A DNA stretch of 64,000 bases from Thalassomonas sp. M1454 (lineage in GTDB: Bacteria > Pseudomonadota > Gammaproteobacteria > Enterobacterales > Alteromonadaceae), in assembly GCF_007097525.1 (NCBI RefSeq), contig NZ_VKDD01000002.1:839994-903993 (forward strand), read 5' to 3'. The first letter of the stretch is position 1; each line of letters starts with the position of its first letter. Below, one piece after another: positions 44,919-54,073 of the stretch. Under the pieces are notes generated by a model. It had not been told where the DNA came from and searched no databases. It was given only the letters and a program-made list of their open reading frames with translations. The translations under genes were made by a program, and so were the position numbers.

Positions 44919-46115
44919 ATGGGCTTTAAAGATTTGATCATTTGGGTCGAAAAATCACTATCCGCTCAAAAGCTAAGAGCAGGTTTAACCATTGCCGGAT
45001 TTGCCACTGGCATGGCCGCGGTAGTTTTAATGAATTCAATTGGTGAAAGCTTACGTATGTATGTGCTACAAGAGTTTACTCAATTTGGCTCCAATATAGT
45101 GGCTATAACTCCAGGTAAAACCGAAACATTTGGCATGGGAGGTATCCTTAAGACTGTGCGCCCATTAACCCTCAGCGATGGCGAATATTTAGCAAGACAA
45201 AAGCATATAGAATTTGCTGTCCCAGTTGTTGCCGGAACAGCAAAGATTAAAGCCGAAAACCGCTCTCGATATACAGATGTTTTAGGCGTTAATGCATTTG
45301 CCAATAAAGCTTGGAAATTGGAAATATCACAAGGTAAATTTTTACCAAACGATGATATAAAATCACCACGAAGTTTTGCAGTATTAGGTGCAAAGTTGAA
45401 AAAAGAGTTATTTGCAAACTCTTCTGCGCTGGGAAAATACGTTCACGTGGGCAGTCAGCGCTTTAAAGTGGTCGGTGTATTAGCCGAAAAAGGACAGTTT
45501 ATGGGGCAAGATTTAGATGACTTAATTTACATCCCAGCCGCTAAAGCGATGCAACTGTTTAACCGTAATAGTTTGATGGAGCTTGATTTATTTTATCAAC
45601 CTGGCTTGAGTGCTAATGAAATAGTTAACCAAATAAAGCCAAAGTTAATTAATCGTCACGGCCTTGAAGACTTTACCGTTATTACTCAAGATGACATGTT
45701 AAAAAGTTTAGACAACATACTCTTTATAATAAAAATGGCTGGCGCAGCTTTAGGCTTGATCTCATTACTCGTTGGCGCAGTTGGCATAGCGACAATAATG
45801 ACCATAACCGTAAGTGAGCGTACTTGGGAAATCGGCTTATTAAGAGCCCTAGGATTTTCTGAGCAACAAGTAAAAAATTTATTTTTAGCTGAAGCTATTT
45901 TCTTAGCAGTAGTAAGTGGCTTAGTTGGTTACTTCATCGTACTCATAATGCTAATCATAGCTAAACTAGCCCTTCCTGGAGTACCGATAGATATAAATAT
46001 CTATGTGTTAATTACAACAATATTGATATCGGCAATCATAGGTTTATTGGCCGGTATTTATCCCGCGAAAAACGCAGCTAATCTAACCCCGATAGATGCC
46101 CTGCGTACAGAGTAA
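44919..46115 (+). CDS. ABC exporter permease 2 (MacB/FtsX type)
   Basis: The 398-residue permease repeats the layout of the preceding gene: an N-terminal helix (about 20-40), a periplasmic core starting TPGKTETFGMGG and three C-terminal helices. The coupling block is SERTWEIGLLRALGFSEQQ. Paralogy with permease 1 (LRAGLTIAGFATG versus LRTGLLLLAVAIG) supports an old duplication and a heterodimeric exporter. It is the last gene of the operon; a half copy of the repeat family begins 7 bases after the stop. Confidence 0.9.
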   Translation: MGFKDLIIWVEKSLSAQKLRAGLTIAGFATGMAAVVLMNSIGESLRMYVLQEFTQFGSNIVAITPGKTETFGMGGILKTVRPLTLSDGEYLARQKHIEFAVPVVAGTAKIKAENRSRYTDVLGVNAFANKAWKLEISQGKFLPNDDIKSPRSFAVLGAKLKKELFANSSALGKYVHVGSQRFKVVGVLAEKGQFMGQDLDDLIYIPAAKAMQLFNRNSLMELDLFYQPGLSANEIVNQIKPKLINRHGLEDFTVITQDDMLKSLDNILFIIKMAGAALGLISLLVGAVGIATIMTITVSERTWEIGLLRALGFSEQQVKNLFLAEAIFLAVVSGLVGYFIVLIMLIIAKLALPGVPIDINIYVLITTILISAIIGLLAGIYPAKNAANLTPIDALRTE

Positions 46116-46121
46116 ATTAAC

Positions 46122-46139
46122 AGGGTCAGATCAACTTGA
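46122..46139 (+). repeat. Half copy of the inverted-repeat family
   Basis: AGGGTCAGATCAACTTGA matches one arm of the family exactly but no facing arm is found nearby. It sits between the convergent permease and miaE genes, the same kind of place as copies 1 and 2. It may be a single-arm element or the remnant of a lost pair. Confidence 0.8.
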
Positions 46140-46150
46140 TCCTTAAAACT

Positions 46151-46723
46151 CTAGTGTAGTGCTGCTCTAAACGGTAATTCAGAGCAAATACGACCTTCTT
46201 CCACTAAGATTTCTTCAAGTCGTTTATACACAACATCTTCTGGGAAATACTCAAGCGCCAACTCTACAAATAAGTTTTTATGCTTTTCTTCAGAGCGAGC
46301 AATATCATCGTAAAAAGTTTTATCTTTACCTTCAGGTAAGGCTTGTGAAATTAAAGAAAAACGCTCATGACCACGAGCTTCAATAACACCAGCAACTAAC
46401 ATTCGATCTAAAAACTTTTCTTCACGAGTGTGGCGAAACATCTTACGTATTTCGTTAACGTACGGGTCTTTTTCATCATTCGCTAACATCACACCACGGC
46501 GCGTCATTAACTTTAATACTTGCTTAAAATGGATCATTTCCTCAAGGGCTAAGTCAGTCATCGCTTTAACTAGCTTAATACGGTCTTGATAATGAGATAG
46601 CATGGTCATCGCCATACTCGCTGCTTTTTTCTCTGCTGAGGCATGGTCTTGTAAAAAACTATCAAAGTCGGCAACGGCAATATGTGCCCATTCAATTGGC
46701 GTATGGTATTTTAATTCAAACAT
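46151..46723 (-). CDS. miaE: tRNA-(ms2io6A37) hydroxylase MiaE
   Basis: This non-haem di-iron enzyme hydroxylates the isopentenyl group of ms2i6A37 in tRNA. The 190-residue protein shows the ferritin-like four-helix pattern with iron ligands in DHASAEKKA (E31), LEEMIHF, EARGHERF and SEEKHKNLF. The length is that of the short MiaE class. It is monocistronic and convergent with the exporter operon. Confidence 0.9.
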   Translation of the reverse strand: MFELKYHTPIEWAHIAVADFDSFLQDHASAEKKAASMAMTMLSHYQDRIKLVKAMTDLALEEMIHFKQVLKLMTRRGVMLANDEKDPYVNEIRKMFRHTREEKFLDRMLVAGVIEARGHERFSLISQALPEGKDKTFYDDIARSEEKHKNLFVELALEYFPEDVVYKRLEEILVEEGRICSELPFRAALH

Positions 46724-46845
46724 TAAACTTTTCTTAAAACTAGGTAAATAATTGCGCGCTATTTTACACCGCTTTTTTGCAAGGTTATAGTAAAATCATC
46801 ATCTAACATTTCAATCTTGTAACTAGATCAAAATAAGTTAATAAA

Positions 46846-47571
46846 ATGAATAATACTTTATATATAACTGGTGCAGGGGTATCAAGTGAAAGCGGTATTC
46901 CAACCTTTCGTGGTGAGGATGGTTTTTGGACTATAGGCAGTAAAAATTATACGCCAATGGAGATGGCTACTAGGGCTATGTATGAAAATAATCCTGAGCA
47001 ATTTTTGAGTTGGTATTATCACCGTTTTGCCACTTATAGAAATCATGGACCAAACGCAGTGCACCACTGGCTTAGTGATAAAAATTTAATAACGCAAAAC
47101 ATTGACGGGCTTGATGGCAAAGCAGGTAATAAAAACTATATAGCTATTCATGGCAGATTAGATCAAATGACTTTATTTCATCATCAAGGCGATGATGTAG
47201 ATATTATGCAAACACCTTGGGATGATGTCGATGAAGACAACTTGACCGCTTCATTATTAAATATTTTTAATATTGATAGTAGCAATTTACGCCCTACTCT
47301 CAATGAATCCTTCAAACCTTATGTTTTATTATTCGATGAGTTTTATACCGAGTCATATCGGATCAATGAGGCACAACAAAGAATGCAACGTGCTGATAAA
47401 ATAGTATTTATGGGTACTTCGTTTAGTGTAAATATTACTCAAATGGCATTACGTACAGCGATAAATAATGGCATTGCTATTGAAGTTGTCGACCCTGATC
47501 CAATAGAACTACCTTATTCAAATGTCAGCTACCATAAAATGAAAGCATCTGAATACATTGAGCACAATTAA
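46846..47571 (+). CDS. Sir2-family protein lacking the zinc module
   Basis: Sirtuins use NAD+ to deacylate proteins or transfer ADP-ribose. This 241-residue protein has the NAD-binding blocks GAGVSSESGIPTFRG (residues 9-23) and TQNIDGLD (83-90), the catalytic histidine H102 in IHG and MGTSFSV (189-195). It has no cysteine at all, so the four-cysteine zinc site found between H102 and FDE in ordinary sirtuins is missing; the region is replaced by an acidic stretch (HHQGDDVDIMQTPWDDVDEDN). It may be a zinc-independent NAD+-consuming enzyme. Monocistronic, divergent from miaE. Confidence 0.82.
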   Translation: MNNTLYITGAGVSSESGIPTFRGEDGFWTIGSKNYTPMEMATRAMYENNPEQFLSWYYHRFATYRNHGPNAVHHWLSDKNLITQNIDGLDGKAGNKNYIAIHGRLDQMTLFHHQGDDVDIMQTPWDDVDEDNLTASLLNIFNIDSSNLRPTLNESFKPYVLLFDEFYTESYRINEAQQRMQRADKIVFMGTSFSVNITQMALRTAINNGIAIEVVDPDPIELPYSNVSYHKMKASEYIEHN

Positions 47572-47616
47572 ATACGCTAAATAGCTTTCGATAAAACCTA
47601 GGCTCTAGAAACTAAA

Positions 47617-47648
47617 AAAGCTAGGCTATTTTAAAATAGCCTAGCTTT
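47617..47648. terminator. Two-way terminator between sir2 and amt
   Basis: A perfect 32-base palindrome (AAAGCTAGGCTATTTT and complement) that folds to a long hairpin with T-rich ends on both strands, between convergent genes. Confidence 0.85.
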
Positions 47649-47676
47649 AAAATTTAAGTAAATTTTAGATTAACGA

Positions 47677-48966
47677 CTATAGATTATAGCCAGACTCTTC
47701 ATGTTCAACTAAATCTAAACCTGAAATCTCTTGCTCTTCTGATACGCGTAAGCCACCCGTTATAAGCCCAACAAGTTTCAGTAACACGTAACTAACAATC
47801 GCGGTGTAAACAATAGTTGATACAATACCAACTAACTGCACATATACTTGCTCGCCCATTGTCGAGATCCCCTCAGCAAAGCCAAAGCCACTAAATACAC
47901 CTAAACTTGTTGCTGACAGTACACCTGCTAACAAAGTACCTAAGATACCACCTACACCATGCACAGGAAATACATCAAGAGAGTCATCTATTTTAAGTGT
48001 TTGTTTAATATAAACGGTTGCATAGAAACAAACAAAACCAGCACTAACACCAATAATTAATGCGCCACCTGGGCCAACAAAACCAGAAGCAGGAGTAATC
48101 GTACCAAGACCGGCAACCATACCTGTTACTGCGCCTAATACTGATGCTTTACCAAACTTCTTCCACTCAATTGCGGCCCAAGTTAACGCACCGCAAGAGG
48201 CAGAAATATGAGTAACCAACATTGCCATTGATGCATCGCCAGTAGCAGCTAATGCACTACCGCCATTAAAGCCAAACCAACCTACCCATAACATACCGGC
48301 GCCGGTAACTGTCATAGTTAAGTTGTGTGGCATCATAGATGTTTTAGGGAAACCTCTACGTGGCCCTAACACCATTGCAGCAACTAAGGCTGCAACACCT
48401 GCAGTAATATGAACAACGATACCACCAGCAAAATCAAATACGCCCATTTGACCTAACCAGCCGCCGCCCCATACCCAGTGAGTGACAGGTGCGTAAACAG
48501 CAAGTAACCATAAACCGCTGAAAAGTAAAACAGCAGAAAACTTCATTCGTTCAGCAAAACCACCAATAATAAGTGCTGGCGTTATAATCGCAAACGTCAT
48601 TTGGAACAGCATAAATAAGCTCTCTGGTATATCGCCAGAAAGAGCATCTTTACCAATGCCATGCATCATGACTTTAGAAAAGTCGCCGATAAACGCATTA
48701 CCTTCGCCAAAAGCTAATGAGTAGCCAACAACAAGCCATAAAATAGAAGAAATACCCGCAATGGCAAAACATTGCATTAAAATGGACAAAACATTTTTAG
48801 AGCGAACTAAGCCGCCATAAAACAGAGCTAAGCCTGGTAATGTCATAAGTAACACTAATGCGGTAGATGTTAAGATCCATGAAGTGTTTGCACCATTGAG
48901 CTCGCCTTCAGCTGCAAATGCAAGATTGGGTAATAATAAAAATATTAACGATAGTAGTTTAGTCAT
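47677..48966 (-). CDS. amt: Ammonium transporter
   Basis: Amt proteins are trimeric inner-membrane channels for ammonium. The 429-residue precursor has a cleavable-looking signal (MTKLLSLIFLLLPNLAFAAEG), as in many proteobacterial Amt. About eleven membrane helices and the blocks LPGLALFYGGLVRSKN, THWVWGGGWLGQ and DVFPVHGVGGILG (pore histidine) follow. I choose the ATG at 48966; a frame open to 49056 adds 30 residues without family character. No glnK partner lies next to it and no clear sigma-54 promoter could be read upstream. Confidence 0.93.
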   Translation of the reverse strand: MTKLLSLIFLLLPNLAFAAEGELNGANTSWILTSTALVLLMTLPGLALFYGGLVRSKNVLSILMQCFAIAGISSILWLVVGYSLAFGEGNAFIGDFSKVMMHGIGKDALSGDIPESLFMLFQMTFAIITPALIIGGFAERMKFSAVLLFSGLWLLAVYAPVTHWVWGGGWLGQMGVFDFAGGIVVHITAGVAALVAAMVLGPRRGFPKTSMMPHNLTMTVTGAGMLWVGWFGFNGGSALAATGDASMAMLVTHISASCGALTWAAIEWKKFGKASVLGAVTGMVAGLGTITPASGFVGPGGALIIGVSAGFVCFYATVYIKQTLKIDDSLDVFPVHGVGGILGTLLAGVLSATSLGVFSGFGFAEGISTMGEQVYVQLVGIVSTIVYTAIVSYVLLKLVGLITGGLRVSEEQEISGLDLVEHEESGYNL

Positions 48967-49297
48967 GATAGATATTCGGTTATTTACTCTGCTGAGTTTA
49001 TTATTAGAATAAGAGCTGGTATTAATTTTTATTATGGCCAGCGCTCGAGCAATCATCCTAAATCGCTAATTTATATTAGCTTATGTCAATCTTACAAATA
49101 ACTATGTTACTTTCCATTTTAGCCATAAGACGGCTAAATTAATGAGCTTGGCATTGATTTAAGACCGAACCATTTCAACATGCGTTAACATTTGCTTCAA
49201 GTTTTTTTAATAAAAATTCACAAATAAAAGATAACAAATCAATCTAAGCTTCAAGGTATAAGCTCCCCCCCTAGCAAAACAAGATAAATTAGTTACT
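48967..49297. other. Gap between amt and the glycosyltransferase gene
   Basis: No gene is seen. It should hold the amt promoter; I looked for sigma-54 -24/-12 and NtrC sites and found none I would defend. A C-rich tract (CTCCCCCCC) at about 49263-49272 is the only odd composition. Confidence 0.45.
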
Positions 49298-50521
49298 TTA
49301 TTTAGAGTTCTTTGCTGCAATCCATTGTGACATATACTTAGTGCTTGCCATGCTGTGGTGTTTCAGCATTGCTCCGGTAAAGTTATTTAACCTATGCCGT
49401 ATTATGTCATTGGTTACACAGTTAATTTTATTAATAAGTTCAGGGCCTAATAGGTTGGCGTTATATCTGTTTGATATTATTTGTTCACAACGCTGTTGTG
49501 CTTGCAGCCATTGATTTTCATCACTATATAAGCTTATAGCAGCATCAACAAAATCAGTGATATCATCTTTAATAGCACCTGGCCACTCTTCTTGATTAAT
49601 CATACCTTCACTGCCAACAGATGTCGTCACGCTAGGTGTTTTCATGATCATTGCATCTAATAATTTGCCTTTAATGCCAGCACCAAAACGAATTGGCGCA
49701 AGGCAAACTCGTGCTTGCTCCATAACCGAGTAAGCGTCTTCTGCCCAACCTTTAATGTGAAAGCCAGTTTTAGGATTATTTAATGCGGTTGCTTTAGGTG
49801 GTGGATAAGAGCCATAAATATGCAATTGCGCTTCAGGTAATTTAGCTCTTATTAACGGCCATATTTTTTGCAAATACAGTACAGCATCCCAGTTAGGAGC
49901 GTGCCTAAAATTGCCTATCGTCATAAAGTTTTGTCGCTGTGCAAAGCTTTTTTCAGCCTTAGGATAGTTTTCAATATTCACCATAAAAGGTAAATAATGT
50001 AGCAGACTAGCGTCTACTTTGAAGGTTTGCGTTAACAACTCCATTTCAAAACTAGAGATTATCAAGGAGATATCACAACGTAATATTGCTGCTATTTCAC
50101 GTTTTGCCATATCACTATATAAATCAGCTTGGGTTAACTCTCTATCAGCTTTATGGGCTTGATGACGTGCATTTCGTAAACATTGTAAGTCTTCAGTATC
50201 AAGAACCTTTAATGCATCAGGACAGTTTTTTCCAACTCGCCAACCAAATTGCTCTTCCATCATAAATCGATCGAATAATACTAAATCCGGTTGATACTCA
50301 CAGATATAATCATCAAAGCTATCGCAGTTTAATTGAATATTTTTACTGCTGATCCCTTCACTTGCTAAGTCAATCATGTGATCAGTTGGTTGTGAAGGCG
50401 TACTAAATTCAACCTGCCAGCCCTGCTTTACGAATAAGCGTAAAATTGACATCATATGGCTGCCTGCCGCTGATGAGTTTGGTTCAGGCCAAACATAACC
50501 AATCACGAGTATCTTTTTCAT
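49298..50521 (-). CDS. Glycosyltransferase (GT-B, family 4-like)
   Basis: The 407-residue protein has the GT-B layout. The N-terminal domain begins with KILVIGYVWPEPNSSAAG. The C-terminal donor-binding domain carries NFMTIGNFRHAPNWDAV (about 208-224), FHIKGWAEDAYSVM and the glycine-glutamate-type region APIRFGAGIKGKLLDAM. This is a group of family-4 transferases; the sugar and acceptor are unknown. It is a lone gene without a polysaccharide cluster around it, which is unusual for this class. Confidence 0.85.
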   Translation of the reverse strand: MKKILVIGYVWPEPNSSAAGSHMMSILRLFVKQGWQVEFSTPSQPTDHMIDLASEGISSKNIQLNCDSFDDYICEYQPDLVLFDRFMMEEQFGWRVGKNCPDALKVLDTEDLQCLRNARHQAHKADRELTQADLYSDMAKREIAAILRCDISLIISSFEMELLTQTFKVDASLLHYLPFMVNIENYPKAEKSFAQRQNFMTIGNFRHAPNWDAVLYLQKIWPLIRAKLPEAQLHIYGSYPPPKATALNNPKTGFHIKGWAEDAYSVMEQARVCLAPIRFGAGIKGKLLDAMIMKTPSVTTSVGSEGMINQEEWPGAIKDDITDFVDAAISLYSDENQWLQAQQRCEQIISNRYNANLLGPELINKINCVTNDIIRHRLNNFTGAMLKHHSMASTKYMSQWIAAKNSK

Positions 50522-50778
50522 ATAGAATTTTTAGTAATTTTATGGGAATAATTGACATGGATTATACCTAACAGGCTTTAACACTGCACTAAGCAAATTT
50601 AAAACTTCACATCTGGTCAAACATTAACCACAACTACTTGTTTAAATTACATTTTTATTACAAAGTATGAACGTTTTTATATTAAATTGTTTTAAAGTTT
50701 TACCCTCTATTGTAGCCTTAATAATTACTCTCTAAAATCCTAAGCAATTAATTTAACAACAATAATTTGGATTTAATG

Positions 50779-51309
50779 ATGAAAAAGCTAGTATCAACAA
50801 TTGCACTTCTTGGCGCTTTAAGTACTCCGGTAATGGCGGCTGAATTTATTCAACTATCTGTACCAAACAACAACTTCCCTCCAGGTGATGTTGAAGGTGT
50901 ACGTTTCTCTCTTTTATACGGTCAAACGAACTCAGTAAAGGGTGTTGATATTAGTATTTTAGGTTTAGCTGAAAGTAATAATTTCACTGGTTTAGGTTTA
51001 GACTTCCTTGGTGCTCAACGTGTTAAAAACCATTTTACCGGTGCTTCATTAAGCTGGGCAAACTGGCATGACAATACCGGTGTTGGTGGCGTGATTGGTG
51101 CGGTTAACTACACTGAAAACAACTTCACAGGTTTACAACTTGGTTTTGCTAACTATGCAGGTACGTTAAACGGTGTTCAATTTGGTTTTGTTAATGCCAC
51201 GCAGCGTATTAATAAAGGTGTTCAAATTGGTTTAATTAACTACGATGCATCTGGTACTTTTGTGAGTAAAGACTTCCCTGTATTTCCAATTATCAATGGC
51301 CGTTTCTAA
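50779..51309 (+). CDS. Secreted LA_2272-like surface-repeat protein
   Basis: The 177-residue precursor has a signal peptide (about residues 1-21, ending TPVMA). The mature part is made of short glycine/asparagine-rich strands (NFTGLQLGFANYAGTLNG, then VQFGFVN and VQIGLINY) that recur every ~20 residues, as in the surface-repeat family I know as LA_2272. Such repeats form a beta-rich, probably cell-surface structure. I use the ATG at 50779, 7 bases after TTGGA; the ATG at 50776 is an alternative. Confidence 0.68.
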   Translation: MKKLVSTIALLGALSTPVMAAEFIQLSVPNNNFPPGDVEGVRFSLLYGQTNSVKGVDISILGLAESNNFTGLGLDFLGAQRVKNHFTGASLSWANWHDNTGVGGVIGAVNYTENNFTGLQLGFANYAGTLNGVQFGFVNATQRINKGVQIGLINYDASGTFVSKDFPVFPIINGRF

Positions 51310-51335
51310 AGCTAAAATTTTAGATAAAGGTTAAT

Positions 51336-51362
51336 AAAACCAAGCTAATGCTTGGTTTTTTT
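51336..51362. terminator. Terminator between convergent 50779 gene and the SMC operon
   Basis: AAAACCAAGC/GCTTGGTTTT, a 10-bp stem with a TAAT loop and a T run on both strands. Its right end overlaps the stop of the minus-strand Toprim gene, so it probably ends both transcripts. Confidence 0.88.
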
Positions 51363-52224
51363 ATTTGTTTGGTTCGATTTTTACTAGAGAAAGAGGCGAA
51401 TGAGTAACTAGGATATGTTCTTGTTTAATTGATAACCTCTTGCTTTCAATACTTTTAATGTATTCACGCAAGTGTTTGTTATTAACTTTATTTAAATACA
51501 CCATACTCGAGTATTGTTTTTCATAGTCAGGTTCATGGCTAGTAGCAATTAACTCGCGGCTTAATTCTGGCAACAGACAAGCGCTCACCTTTGCTATAGT
51601 CAAAGCTATTTCTAAGCCCTTAGGATCAAAGTCTGTAAATGCAATTATTTGGCATGCTTGGGGGAGTTTGTTTAATAAATTAAGACAACCTTTAGCATTA
51701 TATTTCTCATGACCTCTATAAATAAATACCGCCGACATTAGCTGAGGTGGCAATATGGCTTTATCAATATGATCAAATGCGGTTAAATTTTCTATAACGA
51801 CTAAGTGCTTAATTGCTGATACACCAATATCATCAATTGATACGCGCATAGCAAGATTGCTAGGTATTTGCTTGTGGCCGTTAATAGATAGAGCGTTTTC
51901 AGATAAGACTTTAACTAATACGTAGTTATCATTTGGTTTAACGCCAGCAAGTTTTTCTTGCTTAGAAACATTAGCACTTTGTAAATAAGTTAACTCATTA
52001 AAATTAACTGTGAGTAATGTTTGCCCATACGTTTGTTCAAGCTCAGCTCTTAAGTTCTTTTTTTGGCTGACATCGAAACTAAGCAATTTTGATGTTTGAT
52101 TAATCTTACCAAGGTCCTGATAATCAGATAAAAACTTACCAAGTTTCGAGTTGAGCTTAACCTGTTTAGTGGCAGAGTTAAAAAACTTTTGTAATTCATT
52201 TACCACACCTTTGGTTAAAGCCAT
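51361..52224 (-). CDS. Toprim-like nuclease candidate of the SMC operon (JetD/MksG-like)
   Basis: The 287-residue protein ends the SMC operon. A Toprim-like acidic triad is visible: E145 in VVIENLTAF after a hydrophobic strand, and D198/D200 in AFTDFDPKGLEIA after another strand, the order used by Toprim nucleases and topoisomerases. In Wadjet and MksBEFG systems the fourth protein (JetD/MksG) is a Toprim nuclease that cuts plasmid DNA. Residues 1-110 form an N-terminal domain I cannot name. Its start overlaps the stop of the preceding gene by one base (TAATG). Family assignment rests on pattern and context; a search against the DUF2220/DUF2399 Toprim families would test it. Confidence 0.72.
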   Translation of the reverse strand: MALTKGVVNELQKFFNSATKQVKLNSKLGKFLSDYQDLGKINQTSKLLSFDVSQKKNLRAELEQTYGQTLLTVNFNELTYLQSANVSKQEKLAGVKPNDNYVLVKVLSENALSINGHKQIPSNLAMRVSIDDIGVSAIKHLVVIENLTAFDHIDKAILPPQLMSAVFIYRGHEKYNAKGCLNLLNKLPQACQIIAFTDFDPKGLEIALTIAKVSACLLPELSRELIATSHEPDYEKQYSSMVYLNKVNNKHLREYIKSIESKRLSIKQEHILVTHSPLSLVKIEPNK

Positions 52225-53441
52225 TAACGCAATCCTAGTTCAACATCTTCAATAATATAATTACCATCAAATAATGGATGGGGATGACCTAAAGGACCTA
52301 TTTGAAAGAAGTCTTGCTCTTCAATGCTTAAACCATAAAACCCATTAATTACACCGTATATCCATTCTTCTTGATCAAGTTCTAAATTTTGTTGTTGGTA
52401 GAACTCAAGTGCAGATAAGCGATTACCGGTATCAATAACTTGGCAAAAGTATTGTTCAACGGCTTGCTTAAGCTCATCACTCTCAATATTGATTTCTTCA
52501 ATATCATTAAGATTAAACGATTGCGAACCACGCTCGTTTTTATTCGTTTTACTATGCCTAACTTGCTTAAGATGACTTACTATCTCGCCAAATAAACGTT
52601 CGTGCTCAATGTTGTTAACATCAATACTGGCCGGCTTTAAAATAGCCTCTGCTTGATTAAATAGTGGCGGAACTGTATTTAGTTCGGCATAGTTTTTGAT
52701 ATGGTAATCAGGCTTTTGCTGACAATGTAAGACATAGCCCTTGAGTAATTGTGAACGGTGTAAATACTCTCTAAATTTACCAAGTAAATCGATAAGCTTA
52801 GATTGAGCAATACTTAGCTCTTGGCTAATTTCGCTATGACAGCGCTGCAAATGCACCACTAACAATCGTCTTAATTCTCGTGAGCTGCCAGCGATATCAG
52901 CAAGTTCGTCAAACTGAAACATTGCTAATTGTTTACGCATATCAGTTAGTTGACTTTGCGCTAATTCATTTTCACGAATTTTAGCGTTGATAGAGCCAAC
53001 ATAACCAAACTCATTATGAATTCGGCGCCAAAGGTTACGAACATTAGATTTTAAACTATCGACTAAACCGTATACTTGCTCGGTTAAATCTTCCATATAC
53101 ACTTCAGATTCAACATAGTTTTGATGATGCAAAGCTTCTTTGTAGTGTGAGGTTATGGTTTTTATTGCAGCGAGTTTAGAGCCGATATTAGCATCAAGTT
53201 GGCGGTTGCGTTCATCTCTTAGGTTATTCTCGAGTAAGCTGCGAATAGAGCTTCTTAAACGTAAATCTTCACTTGGCTCAGGCCGCCACAGCACACCTAA
53301 GCCAATCAACTTATCTAATACCTTAGCATCATGTTCAAGTTCATTTACCCGGCCAGACAAATAGGCTTGCATAATAATATCAGAATGCTTAGCTAAGGCT
53401 TTTAAAAACTTTACGCCGGCAATGTGCAAGGGCTGACTCAC
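52224..53441 (-). CDS. Kleisin-like subunit of the SMC operon (JetA/MksF-like)
   Basis: The 405-residue protein is predicted mostly helical, with winged-helix-like ends: residues ~8-75 (VKFLKALAKHSDIIM... LDKLIGLGVLWRPEP) and ~330-400 (LEFYQQQNLELDQEEWIYGVI then PLFDGNYIIEDVEL). This is the kleisin plan of MukF and JetA, which bridge the ATPase heads. It overlaps its upstream gene by 4 bases and its downstream gene by 1, so the three are translationally coupled. The role is inferred from architecture and position, not from a recognised signature. Confidence 0.7.
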   Translation of the reverse strand: MSQPLHIAGVKFLKALAKHSDIIMQAYLSGRVNELEHDAKVLDKLIGLGVLWRPEPSEDLRLRSSIRSLLENNLRDERNRQLDANIGSKLAAIKTITSHYKEALHHQNYVESEVYMEDLTEQVYGLVDSLKSNVRNLWRRIHNEFGYVGSINAKIRENELAQSQLTDMRKQLAMFQFDELADIAGSSRELRRLLVVHLQRCHSEISQELSIAQSKLIDLLGKFREYLHRSQLLKGYVLHCQQKPDYHIKNYAELNTVPPLFNQAEAILKPASIDVNNIEHERLFGEIVSHLKQVRHSKTNKNERGSQSFNLNDIEEINIESDELKQAVEQYFCQVIDTGNRLSALEFYQQQNLELDQEEWIYGVINGFYGLSIEEQDFFQIGPLGHPHPLFDGNYIIEDVELGLR

Positions 53442-54073
53442 AGTAAGTCTCCTTGCTTTATTGCCTCTTCAGCTTGCTCAGCTAGTTGTAAGTTTTCGCT
53501 GTCATCGATAAAGCGGATCACTTCAAATAAATAATCGACCTTACCAGTAGCTAAATAAATTTGATTATCAGGATTCGGTCTTAATAAGTAACCTAAATCA
53601 ACTAAGCGTTTAAACACTAATTTAAGCTGGGCATCAACCGCACTACTACTTGAGTTAAACAAACTGTAGCGTGCTATTTTACTTAGTTGCTCGCTAAAAG
53701 CAGGTGTATCTTCAATAACCGATTGCAGCTCATTTAAGCGTACAACTTTACCTTCACTTAATGGCGAGTTATCACCTTTTGCTTCTTGTACTAGCACCAG
53801 CCATTCAACCAGTGGTAATAACGAGCTACTCACATCTCTAAATTGCTGTGCAACGCTACGCCTTTCACTATCACCAATAACTTGATAAGCACAAAAGTAG
53901 ACTTGATCATCGCTCGTTGACGTTATAGTACGATTCATTAAATTAAGTTGTTGCTCAACGTCGGCAAAGTTTTCAGTATTTTGCAAAAACTGATAAGACA
54001 GCTCATCCGTGGTTTTACAAATAAAGCCACCACTTAATAAGGTTTCTAATACCTGCCCTTTTAAACTGTTCAT
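53438..54073 (-). CDS. MukE/JetB-like subunit of the SMC operon
   Basis: The 211-residue protein follows the SMC-like ATPase with a 4-base overlap. Size, acidic nature and two winged-helix-like parts (residues ~1-65, and ~145-195 with LVFKRLVDLGYLLRPNPDNQ) are those of the KITE proteins MukE/MksE/JetB that clamp the kleisin. I cannot recognise a specific Pfam signature by eye, so the call depends on its operon place between the ATPase and the kleisin candidate. Confidence 0.7.
   Translation of the reverse strand: MNSLKGQVLETLLSGGFICKTTDELSYQFLQNTENFADVEQQLNLMNRTITSTSDDQVYFCAYQVIGDSERRSVAQQFRDVSSSLLPLVEWLVLVQEAKGDNSPLSEGKVVRLNELQSVIEDTPAFSEQLSKIARYSLFNSSSSAVDAQLKLVFKRLVDLGYLLRPNPDNQIYLATGKVDYLFEVIRFIDDSENLQLAEQAEEAIKQGDLL

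Noticed and set aside
48967-49297. Sigma-54/NtrC control of amt
   Set aside because: Expected from other bacteria, but no GG-N10-GC element at a suitable place could be read on the minus strand.
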